DNA of 64,000 bases from Aeromonas hydrophila subsp. hydrophila ATCC 7966 (GTDB lineage: Bacteria > Pseudomonadota > Gammaproteobacteria > Enterobacterales > Aeromonadaceae). Below the pieces are notes generated by a model. It did no database searches, was not told where the DNA came from, and worked only from the letters and a program-made list of their open reading frames with translations. Below, in pieces: positions 17,061-27,624 of this stretch. The translations under genes and the position numbers were made by a program. Where the stretch lies: assembly GCF_000014805.1 (NCBI RefSeq), contig NC_008570.1, forward strand, positions 4,455,001-4,519,000, written 5' to 3'. Position 1 is the stretch's first letter. The number at the start of each line of letters is the position of its first letter.

Positions 17061-17272
17061 TGGCTTAACTCCTGGATTGAATCCGGGTCAAATGACCCAG
17101 TACTGACACATCCCCCCTACCTTTACAACAGAGGGGAACGATGCGGTAGCAGGATTCCAGAAGAGAAAGAATCTTTCTCGCTGGGTTTCCGGCACCGTCT
17201 ACGCAGGAAGTATTAAGGCCTTACAGCCTCCTGCGGTCTTGGACGGAGGTCGAAGCCCCCAACCAATCAAGG
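17061..17272 (-). promoter_or_regulatory. rplJ mRNA leader (expected L10-L12 autoregulation site)
   Basis: This non-coding stretch lies between the rplJ promoter and the rplJ start. It contains several inverted repeats, for example aggaggctgtaaggcctt in minus orientation. The position and length agree with the known E. coli leader to which L10-(L7/L12)4 binds. The assignment rests on position; I did not derive the full secondary structure. Confidence 0.5.
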
Positions 17273-17307
17273 CGCAAAATTATAGATTAAATTTTGCGCC
17301 TTGTAAA
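17269..17307 (-). promoter_or_regulatory. rplJ promoter embedded in a perfect palindrome
   Basis: On the minus strand: TTTACA (17302-17307), 17 bp, TATAAT (17279-17284). A perfect 12-bp inverted repeat (17269-17280 / 17291-17302, 10-nt loop) overlaps the promoter. One arm fills the spacer and the other covers the start region, with the -10 box at the centre. RNA reading through from rplA would fold into this hairpin; RNA started at the promoter would lack its 5' arm. The downstream T-run is weak, so termination strength is uncertain. Confidence 0.85.
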
Positions 17308-17316
17308 ATCCATCAA

Positions 17317-18451
<1,135 letters not shown>

Positions 18452-18523
18452 TACAAAAATACCTCAGAAATGGGTTCTAACGCCTCGGAGACATGCTCCT
18501 GCAAACGGCTCCCCAACTAATAA

Positions 18524-18563
18524 AGGGGCAGCGAATTATAATGACATTCGCTGCCCCTGACAA
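18524..18563 (-). promoter_or_regulatory. rplK promoter embedded in a terminator-like palindrome
   Basis: On the minus strand: TTGTCA (18558-18563), 17 bp, TATAAT (18535-18540). A perfect 13-bp inverted repeat (18524-18536 / 18546-18558, 9-nt loop) is superimposed, with the -10 box straddling arm and loop exactly as at rplJ. Downstream on the minus strand the arm is followed by TTTATTAG, so the same DNA can terminate secE-nusG transcripts and start rplKA transcripts. Confidence 0.88.
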
Positions 18564-18584
18564 CCGTTAACGAACAGAGTTTAA

Positions 18585-19136
18585 TCAGCCCTTTTCGACC
18601 TGACCAAAATCCAGCTCTACCGGTGTAGAACGACCGAAGATCAAAACGGAGACCTTCACGCGGCTCTTTTCGTAGTCCACCTCTTCAACGGTACCGTTGA
18701 AGTCAGCGAACGGACCATCGGCAACCCGCACCATTTCACCCGGTTCAAACAGGGTTTTCGGACGCGGCTTGTCGTGGGCATCTTGCAGACGATTGAGGAT
18801 GGCATCCGCTTCTTTATCAGAGATAGGAGCAGGACGATCAGAGGTGCCACCAATGAAGCCCATGACGCGCGGTACGTTGCGTACCAGGTGCCACGTGGTC
18901 TCATCCATGATCATCTGAACCAGGACGTAACCCGGGAAAAACTTGCGCTCACTCTTGCGCTTCTGGCCAGCGCGCATCTCGACCACTTCTTCGGTCGGGA
19001 CCAGCACTTCACCGAACATGTCTTCCATGCCATGCATCTTGATATGTTCACGCAGGGATTTAGCAACACGGCCTTCATAGCCGGAAAACGCCTGCACCAC
19101 ATACCATCTCATACGTTGTTCACGTTGTTCAGTCAT
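18585..19136 (-). CDS. nusG: Transcription termination/antitermination factor NusG
   Basis: NusG links RNA polymerase to Rho or to ribosomal S10. The 183 residues have the NGN domain ([18 protein letters not shown] near residue 11, FPGYVLVQM near 68) and the C-terminal KOW domain ([20 protein letters not shown] near 133). It is co-transcribed with secE, 9 bp upstream, and ends before the composite terminator/promoter of rplK. Confidence 0.97.
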   Translation of the reverse strand: MTEQREQRMRWYVVQAFSGYEGRVAKSLREHIKMHGMEDMFGEVLVPTEEVVEMRAGQKRKSERKFFPGYVLVQMIMDETTWHLVRNVPRVMGFIGGTSDRPAPISDKEADAILNRLQDAHDKPRPKTLFEPGEMVRVADGPFADFNGTVEEVDYEKSRVKVSVLIFGRSTPVELDFGQVEKG

Positions 19137-19145
19137 GGCTTATCC

Positions 19146-19517
19146 TTACACACCGGTAATCAGGTTGACCAACCAGACCAAGGCACCGTCCAGAATGAAC
19201 AGCAACAGCCCCATCACGGCAGTCACCGCCAGCACAATCAGGGTTGTCTGAATGGCTTCCTGGCGGGTCGGCCATACGACCTTGCGGACTTCCAGGCGAG
19301 ACTCACGGGCAAATGCCAGTGTCGCCTTTCCCTTGGTGGTTTGCAGGGCTACTGCACCGGCAGCAGCAATGACAACGACCACACCCAGGGCGCGGACGGC
19401 AGCGACGACATCGTTGAGCAGGTAATTACCCACTACAGCGGCCGCCAGGATAATGAAAACCAGGCCCCAAAGCAGGGTATCCTTGCTTCCGCCCTGGCTC
19501 TCAGAACTAACACTCAT
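19146..19517 (-). CDS. secE: Preprotein translocase subunit SecE
   Basis: SecE is the essential clamp helix protein of the SecYEG channel. The start [14 protein letters not shown] gives 123 residues (E. coli 127), against a 30-residue longer form that would run back toward tRNA-Trp. Three membrane segments are visible (about 15-35, 38-56, 93-115), plus the conserved cytoplasmic segment [16 protein letters not shown]. It forms an operon with nusG. Confidence 0.95.
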   Translation of the reverse strand: MSVSSESQGGSKDTLLWGLVFIILAAAVVGNYLLNDVVAAVRALGVVVVIAAAGAVALQTTKGKATLAFARESRLEVRKVVWPTRQEAIQTTLIVLAVTAVMGLLLFILDGALVWLVNLITGV

Positions 19518-19577
19518 ACAACCCACCTGTATCTGACGTAACCAAAGACACAAAAGCCCCGTACGAGACGAGGTATA

Positions 19578-19654
19578 TGGCAGGGGCGGCAGGACTCGAA
19601 CCCGCAACCATCGGTTTTGGAGACCGCTGTTCTACCAATTCGAACTACGCCCCT
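19578..19654 (-). tRNA. trpT: tRNA-Trp (CCA anticodon)
   Basis: The minus strand folds into a 77-nt cloverleaf: acceptor AGGGGCG/CGCCCCT, D stem GTTC/GAAC, anticodon loop CTCCAAA with anticodon CCA, T loop TTCGAGT, and an encoded CCA 3' end at 19578-19580. The anticodon stem has one G-A mismatch at its base (GCGGT/ACCGA). It lies between tufB and secE, a typical place for trpT in this group. Confidence 0.96.
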
Positions 19655-19661
19655 GCATAAG

Positions 19662-19684
19662 AAAGCCCCTATTATAGGGGCTTT
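19662..19684 (-). terminator. Hairpin after tufB
   Basis: A 10-bp stem (aaagccccta 19662-19671 / taggggcttt 19675-19684) with a 3-nt loop lies 23 bp after the tufB stop. On the minus strand it is followed only by TTCTTATG, so termination is probably partial and some transcripts may continue into tRNA-Trp. On the plus strand the flank is T-rich. Confidence 0.65.
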
Positions 19685-19707
19685 GCTTTATTTATGTAAG
19701 CCAAAGA

Positions 19708-20907
<1,200 letters not shown>

Positions 20908-20985
20908 CTAACGCTGAGTACGCGGTGGCAAGCTAACCACAGAACAGTTTATATGATGGATTTGAATCTGGTGGGGAAGAGAGGC

Positions 20986-21059
20986 TGGTGCTGACAGGCA
21001 GGTTCGATTGCCGAACTCACCCTAAGGTGTGGCTCTGCTATCGCCTGAGCCGTATCAGC
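20986..21059 (-). pseudogene. Degenerate tRNA-Thr (thrT remnant)
   Basis: The minus strand keeps a Thr-like acceptor stem (GCTGATA / TGTCAGC), D-stem GCTC/GAGC and an encoded ACCA end, so its origin from a tRNA-Thr(GGT) gene is clear. The anticodon arm has collapsed: where TTGGTAA between 5-bp arms is expected, only CACACCTTAGGGTGAG remains, which cannot form a 5-bp stem with a 7-nt loop. The D loop is enlarged and the T loop TTCGAAT has become ATCGAAC with a broken stem. It lies 4 bp from tRNA-Gly, exactly where E. coli has thrT. Confidence 0.85.
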
Positions 21060-21063
21060 ATCT

Positions 21064-21138
<75 letters not shown>

Positions 21139-21176
21139 ATTTCTCTAACCCAAAGAACTCAAACCGCAGAGAAATA

Positions 21177-21261
21177 TGGTGGAGGGAGAAGGATTCGAAC
21201 CTTCGAAGGCAGAGCCGTCAGATTTACAGTCTGATCCCTTTGGCCGCTCGGGAACCCCTCC
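21177..21261 (-). tRNA. tyrU: tRNA-Tyr (GTA anticodon)
   Basis: An 85-nt class II tRNA with a long variable arm, acceptor GGAGGGG/CCCTCC, anticodon loop CTGTAAA (anticodon GTA), T loop TTCGAAT and an encoded CCA (21177-21179). First gene of the tRNA-tufB transcript, about 85 nt behind its promoter. Confidence 0.97.
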
Positions 21262-21345
21262 GCTACATAAATGCCACAACGGTAATTCTGCTTGCACCCG
21301 TTGTTTTATCGCTTTTGCCGAGCAAATAGACGACAGACATCTAAG

Positions 21346-21382
21346 CGTCGCGCATTTTATGGTAAGCATTTTGGGGATGCAA
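21346..21382 (-). promoter_or_regulatory. Stringent-type promoter of the tRNA-tufB unit
   Basis: On the minus strand: TTGCAT (21377-21382), 17 bp, TAAAAT (21354-21359), immediately followed by the GC-rich discriminator GCGCGACG (21346-21353). This is the form expected for stable-RNA promoters repressed by ppGpp/DksA. The rest of 21262-21522 holds the 5' flank of coaA on the other strand; I see no gene in it. Confidence 0.8.
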
Positions 21383-21522
21383 CCATTGCGCCTTGCAAAA
21401 TGTGCATTATTGCCGGGAACCAGGCAAAAAAGGACTCACTCTCCGCTCGAAACCGTCGCTTCTCTTGTCGCTCCCCACCCCTTGGTGTATGGTCGCCCTG
21501 CCCAAGAAACAGTGATGACACC

Positions 21523-22461
21523 ATGACGACAGAGCATAACCCCTATCTGCAATTCACCCGCGAACAATGGGCGTTATTGCGCGACTCGGTCCCTTTGACC
21601 CTGACCGAGCACGATCTGCAGACCCTGCGCGGGATCAATGAAAAGGTGTCATTGCAGGAGGTGGAAGAGATCTACCTGCCCCTCTCCCGCCTGCTCAACC
21701 TCTACGTCAAGGCCAAGCAGCGCCGCAGCCGGGTACTGGAACAGTTTCTCGGTCAGTCCCGCGGCAAGGGTACCTACATCATCAGCATCGCCGGCAGCGT
21801 GGCGGGGGGCAAGAGCACCACGGCGCGCATCATGCAGGCATTGCTGGAACGCTGGCCGGAGCACCCGCGGGTGGAGCTGGTCACCACCGACGGCTTTCTC
21901 TATCCCAACAAGGTGCTGGAAGAGCGCGGCCTGATGCGCCGCAAGGGCTTCCCGGAATCCTACGACATCCGTCATCTGGTGGAATTTGTCGCCAACATCC
22001 GCGCCGGCCACGAAAAGGTCGAGGCGCCCGTCTACTCCCACCTTATCTACGACATCATCCCTGACGAGAAGAAGGTGGTGGAGCAGCCGGACATCCTGAT
22101 CCTCGAAGGGCTCAATGTACTGCAGAGCGGCATGGATTATCCGCAGGAGCCCCATAGAGTCTTCGTCTCCGATTTCGTCGACTTCTCCATCTATGTGGAT
22201 GCCGAGGCCGAGCTGCTGCGCACCTGGTATATCGAGCGCTTCCTCAAGTTCAGAAGTGGCGCCTTCTCGGATCCGGACTCCTACTTCCACCACTACGCCA
22301 AGCTGGCGGAGAGCGAAGCGACCAAGATTGCCAACAATATCTGGCAAGATATCAACTATCTGAATTTGAAAGAGAACATACTGCCGACCCGGGAGCGGGC
22401 CAACCTGATCCTGACCAAGGGCAACGAGCACGCCATCGAGCAGATCAAGCTGCGCAAGTAG
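21523..22461 (+). CDS. coaA: Pantothenate kinase (type I)
   Basis: CoaA catalyses the first and regulated step of coenzyme A synthesis, phosphorylation of pantothenate, and is feedback-inhibited by CoA. The start [17 protein letters not shown] gives 312 residues (E. coli 316). The P-loop [14 protein letters not shown] lies near residue 90, with the prokaryotic-type signatures TTDGFLYPN and [13 protein letters not shown]. The Shine-Dalgarno is weak. CoaA is next to the tRNA-tufB unit and birA-murB, as in E. coli (murB-birA-coaA-thrU). Confidence 0.96.
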   Translation: MTTEHNPYLQFTREQWALLRDSVPLTLTEHDLQTLRGINEKVSLQEVEEIYLPLSRLLNLYVKAKQRRSRVLEQFLGQSRGKGTYIISIAGSVAGGKSTTARIMQALLERWPEHPRVELVTTDGFLYPNKVLEERGLMRRKGFPESYDIRHLVEFVANIRAGHEKVEAPVYSHLIYDIIPDEKKVVEQPDILILEGLNVLQSGMDYPQEPHRVFVSDFVDFSIYVDAEAELLRTWYIERFLKFRSGAFSDPDSYFHHYAKLAESEATKIANNIWQDINYLNLKENILPTRERANLILTKGNEHAIEQIKLRK

Positions 22462-22484
22462 CGGCTACCAACACGAATCAACAT

Positions 22485-22512
22485 GAAGAGGGGGCCCGCA
22501 GGCCCCCTCTTC
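22485..22512. terminator. Bidirectional hairpin between convergent coaA and birA
   Basis: A 12-bp perfect stem (gaagagggggcc 22485-22496 / ggccccctcttc 22501-22512) with a 4-nt loop lies midway between the two convergent stops. T-tracts are short on both sides. Confidence 0.75.
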
Positions 22513-22536
22513 TATTCATGACGATCGCCACCGCCT

Positions 22537-23502
22537 TCAGTCGCCCCGGCGCAGGGAGATCTCACCGCCCAGGTAGAACTTGATCCCCTCTGCGGTCTCC
22601 AGCCGCAGGGCGCCGCGATCATCGATGCCACGCGCCACGCCGCGGATCTCCTGCTCACCCATCAGCAGCCGCACCGGTCGGCCGGCGAAGTGATCGAGCC
22701 GGTTCCAGTCCGCCACGAAGCTGGCGAGACCACTCTGTTCGAAGGTGAGCATGGCCTGCTGCAGGTGATCGAGCACCCGGCCGGCCAGCAGATTGCGATC
22801 CACCAGTTCCGGCTGGATGTGGCGCAGTTCGGACCAGGCCTGATCGATCCGCTCCCCCTCCCGGCTCGGCATCGCCAGATTGAGGCCGACGCCGATCACC
22901 AGATGACAGCTGGCACCGGCACTGCCGCTCATCTCCACCAGAATGCCCGCCAGTTTGCGGCCCTGATAATAGAGGTCATTCGGCCATTTCAGCTCCACCC
23001 CCGGATAACCGAGGGATTCCAGCGCCTGCACCACGGCCACGCCGACCGCCAGACTCAGCCCCATGGCGGCCGCCATGCCCTGCTCAAGCCGCCAGTACAT
23101 GCTGAGGATCAGCTGGCACCCGAAGGGGGAGACCCAGGGCTTGCCGCGCCGGCCACGACCGGCGGTCTGGCACTCGGCCAGGCAGCTCTCGCCGGAGCTC
23201 AGCTGGTTGACCCGCTCCAGCAGGTACTGGTTGGTGGAGTCGATGACCGGAAAGCAGTGTACCGGCGCCATCGGCGCCAACGCCTGCAGTTGCACCTCGT
23301 CATAGAGCGCCATCGGCACCGCCAGCCGATAACCCTTGCCGGTCAGGCTGAACAAGTCCAGCCCCAGCTCCTTGAGCGCGGCCATGTGCTTGCTGACCGC
23401 CGCCCGGCTGATACCAAGCTGCTCACCCAGTTGTTCGCCGGAGTGAAACTGGCCGTCGCTGAGCAGGGTGATCAGGGTCTGTCTGATGGGGGTCAGGGTC
23501 AT
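22537..23502 (-). CDS. birA: Biotin-protein ligase and biotin operon repressor BirA
   Basis: This bifunctional protein activates biotin as biotinyl-AMP, transfers it to the BCCP subunit of acetyl-CoA carboxylase, and represses bio genes when loaded. The 321 residues comprise an N-terminal winged helix (GEQLGEQLGISRAAVSKHMA near residue 22), the ligase core with GRGRRGKPWVSPFG near 115 and LKWPNDLYY near 175, and a C-terminal SH3-like domain. The start codon overlaps the murB stop by 4 bp. Confidence 0.96.
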   Translation of the reverse strand: MTLTPIRQTLITLLSDGQFHSGEQLGEQLGISRAAVSKHMAALKELGLDLFSLTGKGYRLAVPMALYDEVQLQALAPMAPVHCFPVIDSTNQYLLERVNQLSSGESCLAECQTAGRGRRGKPWVSPFGCQLILSMYWRLEQGMAAAMGLSLAVGVAVVQALESLGYPGVELKWPNDLYYQGRKLAGILVEMSGSAGASCHLVIGVGLNLAMPSREGERIDQAWSELRHIQPELVDRNLLAGRVLDHLQQAMLTFEQSGLASFVADWNRLDHFAGRPVRLLMGEQEIRGVARGIDDRGALRLETAEGIKFYLGGEISLRRGD

Positions 23503-24536
23503 GAGAGCACCTCGTCGAGCCAGGTTTCACCGCTGCGCCCCATGAAGCGCACCTCGTGCTCCAGCAGCACGCCGAACTTCTGCTCCACGCTGTCGCGTAC
23601 GTGAGCCGCCAGGGCGATCAGCTCCATGGCGCTGGCACCGCCCAGGTTGACCAGCACCAGGGCCTGCTCCTGATGCACGGCGGCGCGGCCGATGGCAAAC
23701 CCCTTGAGGCCGCACTGATCGATGAGCCAGCCCGCGGCCAGCTTGGCCTGCCCGTCAGCGGTCGGGTAACAGGGAAGGTGCGGATATTGCTGCTTGAGCT
23801 GATCGGCCTGCGCCGCCGTCACCACGGGGTTCTTGAAGAAGCTGCCGGCATTGCCGAGCACGGCCGGATCCGGCAGCTTGACCATGCGGGTGGCACAGAC
23901 GGTGTCGAAGATGGCCTGCGCCGTGGGCTGCTCACCGAGCGCGGCCAGCGGGCCATACCCCGCCACCGGCTGCCAGGCCTTGGGCAGGCGCAGGCCGACG
24001 GCGGTGATGAAGTGGCTGTCCTGACAGGCGTGCTTGAAGATGCTGTCGCGATAGCCGAACCCGCAGGCGGCCGCCTCGATGCGCTCCAGCTGGCCACTCT
24101 GCCAGTTGAACGTCTCCACATAGGCGCAGACGCTGGCCAGCTCGACCCCGTAGGCGCCGATATTCTGCACCGGGGCAGCTCCGACCGTGCCCGGGATCAG
24201 CGCCAGGTTTTCGAGCCCGAACCAGCCCTGCTGCAGGCTATGGCACACCAGCTCATGCCAGTTCTCGCCGGCCGCCACGTGCAGCAACCAGTGATCCCCC
24301 TCGTCGTGCAGCGTTATCCCCTTGAGCCGGTTGAGCACTACGACACCGGCGAAGTCATCGCAAAACAGCACGTTGCTGCCACCGCCCAGCACCAGCCGCG
24401 GCAGGCCGGCCAGCTCGGGGTTGGCCACCAGTTGCGGCAGATCGTCGATCCGTTCCACTTCGGCCAGCCAGCGGCAATGGGCATCGAGGGCGAGGGTGTT
24501 GAGCGTCAACAAGGAGGCGTAAGGGGTGAGTTTCAT
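23499..24536 (-). CDS. murB: UDP-N-acetylenolpyruvoylglucosamine reductase MurB (type I)
   Basis: MurB reduces UDP-GlcNAc-enolpyruvate to UDP-MurNAc with NADPH and bound FAD, the second committed step of peptidoglycan synthesis. The 345 residues carry the FAD-binding GGGSNVLFCDDFAG near residue 52, IPGTVGAAPVQNIGAYG near 115 and the catalytic serine region LGNAGSFFKNP near 228. The length and insert are of the E. coli (type I) form. First gene of murB-birA. Confidence 0.97.
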   Translation of the reverse strand: MKLTPYASLLTLNTLALDAHCRWLAEVERIDDLPQLVANPELAGLPRLVLGGGSNVLFCDDFAGVVVLNRLKGITLHDEGDHWLLHVAAGENWHELVCHSLQQGWFGLENLALIPGTVGAAPVQNIGAYGVELASVCAYVETFNWQSGQLERIEAAACGFGYRDSIFKHACQDSHFITAVGLRLPKAWQPVAGYGPLAALGEQPTAQAIFDTVCATRMVKLPDPAVLGNAGSFFKNPVVTAAQADQLKQQYPHLPCYPTADGQAKLAAGWLIDQCGLKGFAIGRAAVHQEQALVLVNLGGASAMELIALAAHVRDSVEQKFGVLLEHEVRFMGRSGETWLDEVLS

Positions 24537-24663
24537 CTGCGTGTCCCGACAATGGCAAGCGGGCAGTCTACCTTATATTGCCGCCGGACGAAAAATCCGC
24601 CCCCCTTTTCGGACTCATGCCGCAGGAGTAGAGTATCCGGCTCCGACGCTTGAGGAAGTACTC

Positions 24664-25317
24664 ATGAACAACCAATTTGCCGTCATCGGCCTGGGACTGT
24701 TTGGCAGCGCCCTGTGTGAAGAGCTGCAACGGCAGGATGCCGAGGTGCTGGCGATAGACATCGACGAGAGCAAGACCCGTCAGATAGCCACCCTCTGCAA
24801 CCACGTCATCGTCGCCGATGCCACCGACGAGGCCACAGTGGCCGAGCTGGGGCTGGCCGACTTCGACATCGTCTTCGTCGCCATCGGTGACAACCTCGAG
24901 ACCAGCATCCTTACCACCCTCGTCCTCAAGGAAGCCGGCGTGAAGAAGGTGTGGGTCAAGGCGCGCGACAAGTTCCACGCCAAGATCCTGCAGAAGGTGG
25001 GGGCCGACAAGGTGATCAACCCGGAGTGGGACATGGGCCGCCGGGTCGCCCAGAGCATGCTGGACAACCGGCTGTTCGACTATCTGGAGCTGGGCCACGA
25101 CATGGTGCTGACCGAGTTCGTCATCGGTTTGCCGCAAAATGGCCGCACCCTCGCCGACCTGCATCTGCTGCAACAGACCGAACTGCAACTGCTGGCCATC
25201 AAGCGCGGCCAGGTGCTGCACAACGTGCTGACCGGCAAGATGGAGCTGCAACTGGGTGACATCCTGATCCTGGCGGGCAACAAGCACGCCATCGACCACT
25301 GGCTGGAAACCCTATGA
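24664..25317 (+). CDS. ktrA: KtrA-type potassium channel regulatory subunit
   Basis: This cytosolic RCK-domain protein binds nucleotides and gates the KtrB potassium channel. The 217 residues form one RCK N lobe with the dinucleotide motif VIGLGLFGSALCEE and acidic DIDES at the end of beta-2, plus an RCK C lobe from about residue 140 (VIGLPQNGRTLADL). I start at MNNQFAVIGLG, 7 nt behind GAGG. Its stop overlaps the ktrB start (ATGA). This single-RCK layout distinguishes it from TrkA, which has two tandem RCK units. Confidence 0.93.
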   Translation: MNNQFAVIGLGLFGSALCEELQRQDAEVLAIDIDESKTRQIATLCNHVIVADATDEATVAELGLADFDIVFVAIGDNLETSILTTLVLKEAGVKKVWVKARDKFHAKILQKVGADKVINPEWDMGRRVAQSMLDNRLFDYLELGHDMVLTEFVIGLPQNGRTLADLHLLQQTELQLLAIKRGQVLHNVLTGKMELQLGDILILAGNKHAIDHWLETL

Positions 25318-26669
25318 CCCGCTGGCGTAGCAACTACGCCTTCGCCCTGCACCGGGACGACGAGTCGCGCTGGAGCGAAGCCAAGCTGATCCTCGGCAGC
25401 TTCCTGATCATCCTGCTGGTCGGCACCCTGTTTCTGGTGCAGCCCTCCAGCCACAACGGCGAAGTGAGCTTCATCAACGCCCTGTTCACCGCCACCTCGG
25501 CCATCAGCGTGACCGGGCTCGGGGTGGTGGATACCGGCACCGCCTTCACCCTGCAGGGGCAGATCTTTTTGCTGATGCTGATGGAGATTGGCGGCCTCGG
25601 CCAGATGACCATGACCCTGCTGCTGATCGCCATGTTCAGCAAGCGGGTCGGTCTGCGCCAGCAGGTGCTGGCCAAGGAGGCGCTGGGCCAGGAGGGGTCG
25701 GTCAACATCATCCAGCTGGTGAAGCGGATCGTGCTGTTCGCCTTCATCGCCCAGCTCATCGGCACCGGCCTGATGGCCATCCGCTGGGTGCCCGAGCTCG
25801 GCTGGGAGCGCGGCCTCTACGTCAGCTTCTTCCACGCGGTCTCGGCCTTCAACAACGCCGGCTTCTCGCTGTTTGCCAACAATCTCATGGACTACAGAGA
25901 CGACCCCATCATCAGCCTGACCATAGCCGCGCTGATCATTCTGGGGGGGATCGGCTTCACCGTCATCGTCGACCTGGTGCGCAATCGCCGCTGGCGCAAG
26001 CTCAAGCTGCACAGCAAGCTGATGCTGATCATGACCCCGGGCCTGCTGCTGCTGGGTACCCTGATGTTCTGGCTGCTGGAGCACAACAACCCGGGCACCC
26101 TCGGCAAGGCCTCCTTCGGCGGTCAGTGGCTGGCGGCCTTCTTCCAGTCCACCAGCGCCCGTACCGCCGGCTTCAACTCCATCGACATCGGCCAGATGGT
26201 GCCCGCCTCTTTGTTGTTCATGATGATGCTGATGTTTGTCGGGGCCGGCGCCACCTCCACCGGTGGCGGTATCAAGGTGACCACCTTCGCGGTGGTGCTG
26301 CTGGCGACCAAGGCGTTTCTGACCAAGCGCCCCCACGTCACCGCCTTCGGCCGCACCCTGTCACCCCAGATAGTGACCCGATCGCTGGCCATCATCATCG
26401 TCAGCACCATGGTGCTGATGCTGGCCATGTTCCTGCTGATGCTCACCGAGCAGCAGTCCTTCGACAAGATCATGTTCGAGACCATCTCGGCGTTTGCCAC
26501 CGTGGGGCTCTCCACCGGCATCACCGCCGGTCTGAGCGAACCGGGCAAGCTGATCCTGGTGCTGGTGATGATCTGCGGCCGTCTCGGCCCGCTGACCCTG
26601 GCCTTCATGCTGGCCCGCCCGAGCGAGACCCGCATCAAGTATCCGGAAGAAGCCGTCTACACCGGCTGA
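25314..26669 (+). CDS. ktrB: KtrB potassium uptake channel subunit
   Basis: KtrB is the membrane-embedded potassium translocator of the SKT superfamily; in Vibrio relatives the KtrAB system depends on sodium. The 451-residue protein repeats four M1-P-M2 units. Selectivity-filter segments are visible as TSAISVTGLGV near residue 63, SAFNNAGFSL near 180, TSARTAGFNSID near 280 and SAFATVGLSTGIT near 395. It is translationally coupled to ktrA and probably serves osmoadaptation or pH-dependent K+ uptake. Confidence 0.94.
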   Translation: MTRWRSNYAFALHRDDESRWSEAKLILGSFLIILLVGTLFLVQPSSHNGEVSFINALFTATSAISVTGLGVVDTGTAFTLQGQIFLLMLMEIGGLGQMTMTLLLIAMFSKRVGLRQQVLAKEALGQEGSVNIIQLVKRIVLFAFIAQLIGTGLMAIRWVPELGWERGLYVSFFHAVSAFNNAGFSLFANNLMDYRDDPIISLTIAALIILGGIGFTVIVDLVRNRRWRKLKLHSKLMLIMTPGLLLLGTLMFWLLEHNNPGTLGKASFGGQWLAAFFQSTSARTAGFNSIDIGQMVPASLLFMMMLMFVGAGATSTGGGIKVTTFAVVLLATKAFLTKRPHVTAFGRTLSPQIVTRSLAIIIVSTMVLMLAMFLLMLTEQQSFDKIMFETISAFATVGLSTGITAGLSEPGKLILVLVMICGRLGPLTLAFMLARPSETRIKYPEEAVYTG

Positions 26670-26696
26670 TGACACCGGGGCCCGCCGCGGCCCCGG

Positions 26697-27524
26697 TCAT
26701 TCGCGCTGCCGCGTCTTGAGCCAGCGTCCCGGGCTCATGCCGAACTCCCGTTCAAACGCCCGCCCAAAGGCAGTTCCGCCGCTGTACCCCGCCCCCAGCG
26801 CCACCTGAGTGATGGACTCCCCTGCCAGCAGCTGCTGACTGGCCAGCATCATGCGCCAGCGCGTCAGATAGCCCAGTGGCGTCTGCCCGGTCAGCGCCTG
26901 GAAATGGGCGGCGAAGCGGGCGCGCGACATGCCCGCCTCCCGTGCCAGCGTCTCTACCGTCCAGGGCTCGTCTCCCCGCTGATGCATGGCCGTGACGGCC
27001 CGCGCCAGACGCAGGTCGGAAAGCGCAGCCAGCATCCCCTGCCGGCAGTGCCCCTGTTCCACCAGATGGCGCAACAGCAGGATCAGCAGCACCTCCAGCA
27101 GGCGGGAGAGGATCGGTGGCTGGCCATAGCGGTCGGCGAAGGCCTCCTCGAACAGCAGGGTCAGCACCGGCGCCATGGCCGGAATCGTCTGCAGCGGCAG
27201 TACCAGGGTATCCGGCAGTGCCAGCTGCAATGGTGAGTCACCGGTCGGTCCGAACGACACGCTGGCGCACACCAGATCGCAGCCCGCCAGCTGACGCGGC
27301 TCGAGCCTGTGTCCCCGCCCACGGGGAAACAGGATCAGGGTCGGTTCCGTCAGCAGCAGGGGCTCGCCCCCCTCCTCGCGCAGCAACAGTTCGCCACGGC
27401 GCAGCAGGTGCAGGTGGCCACCAGCCGGATAGTCATGGCTGTGGGAGTGCTGGCACAGGTTGCCGGCAAAGAAGAGGTTGGCCCGGGGCGCGGCATGGGC
27501 CAGCAGTATCGAAAGTGGATCCAT
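26697..27524 (-). CDS. RclR-like AraC-family redox regulator
   Basis: The 275-residue protein has an N-terminal cupin_6 domain (MDPLSILLAHAAPRA onward) and a C-terminal AraC double helix-turn-helix (about 175-270, LAREAGMSRARFAAHFQALT and VALGAGYSGGTAFGRAF). The N-terminus resembles E. coli RclR (MDALSRLLMLNAP). It keeps a cysteine at residue 24, near RclR C21, and a CDLVC pair (C82, C86) in the region of RclR C89; both RclR cysteines sense hypochlorous acid. It is divergent from the AhpD-like/RclC-like pair, its likely targets. The role as a reactive-chlorine sensor is inferred. Confidence 0.75.
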   Translation of the reverse strand: MDPLSILLAHAAPRANLFFAGNLCQHSHSHDYPAGGHLHLLRRGELLLREEGGEPLLLTEPTLILFPRGRGHRLEPRQLAGCDLVCASVSFGPTGDSPLQLALPDTLVLPLQTIPAMAPVLTLLFEEAFADRYGQPPILSRLLEVLLILLLRHLVEQGHCRQGMLAALSDLRLARAVTAMHQRGDEPWTVETLAREAGMSRARFAAHFQALTGQTPLGYLTRWRMMLASQQLLAGESITQVALGAGYSGGTAFGRAFEREFGMSPGRWLKTRQRE

Positions 27525-27624
27525 GTTTGAGACGATAAGTCGCCAATAGTGGACTATGGGTGATAAACCGTACCATTAAAACCGGCATAGTGTCTCCCGT
27601 ACCCAACCCAAACAGGAGCACATC

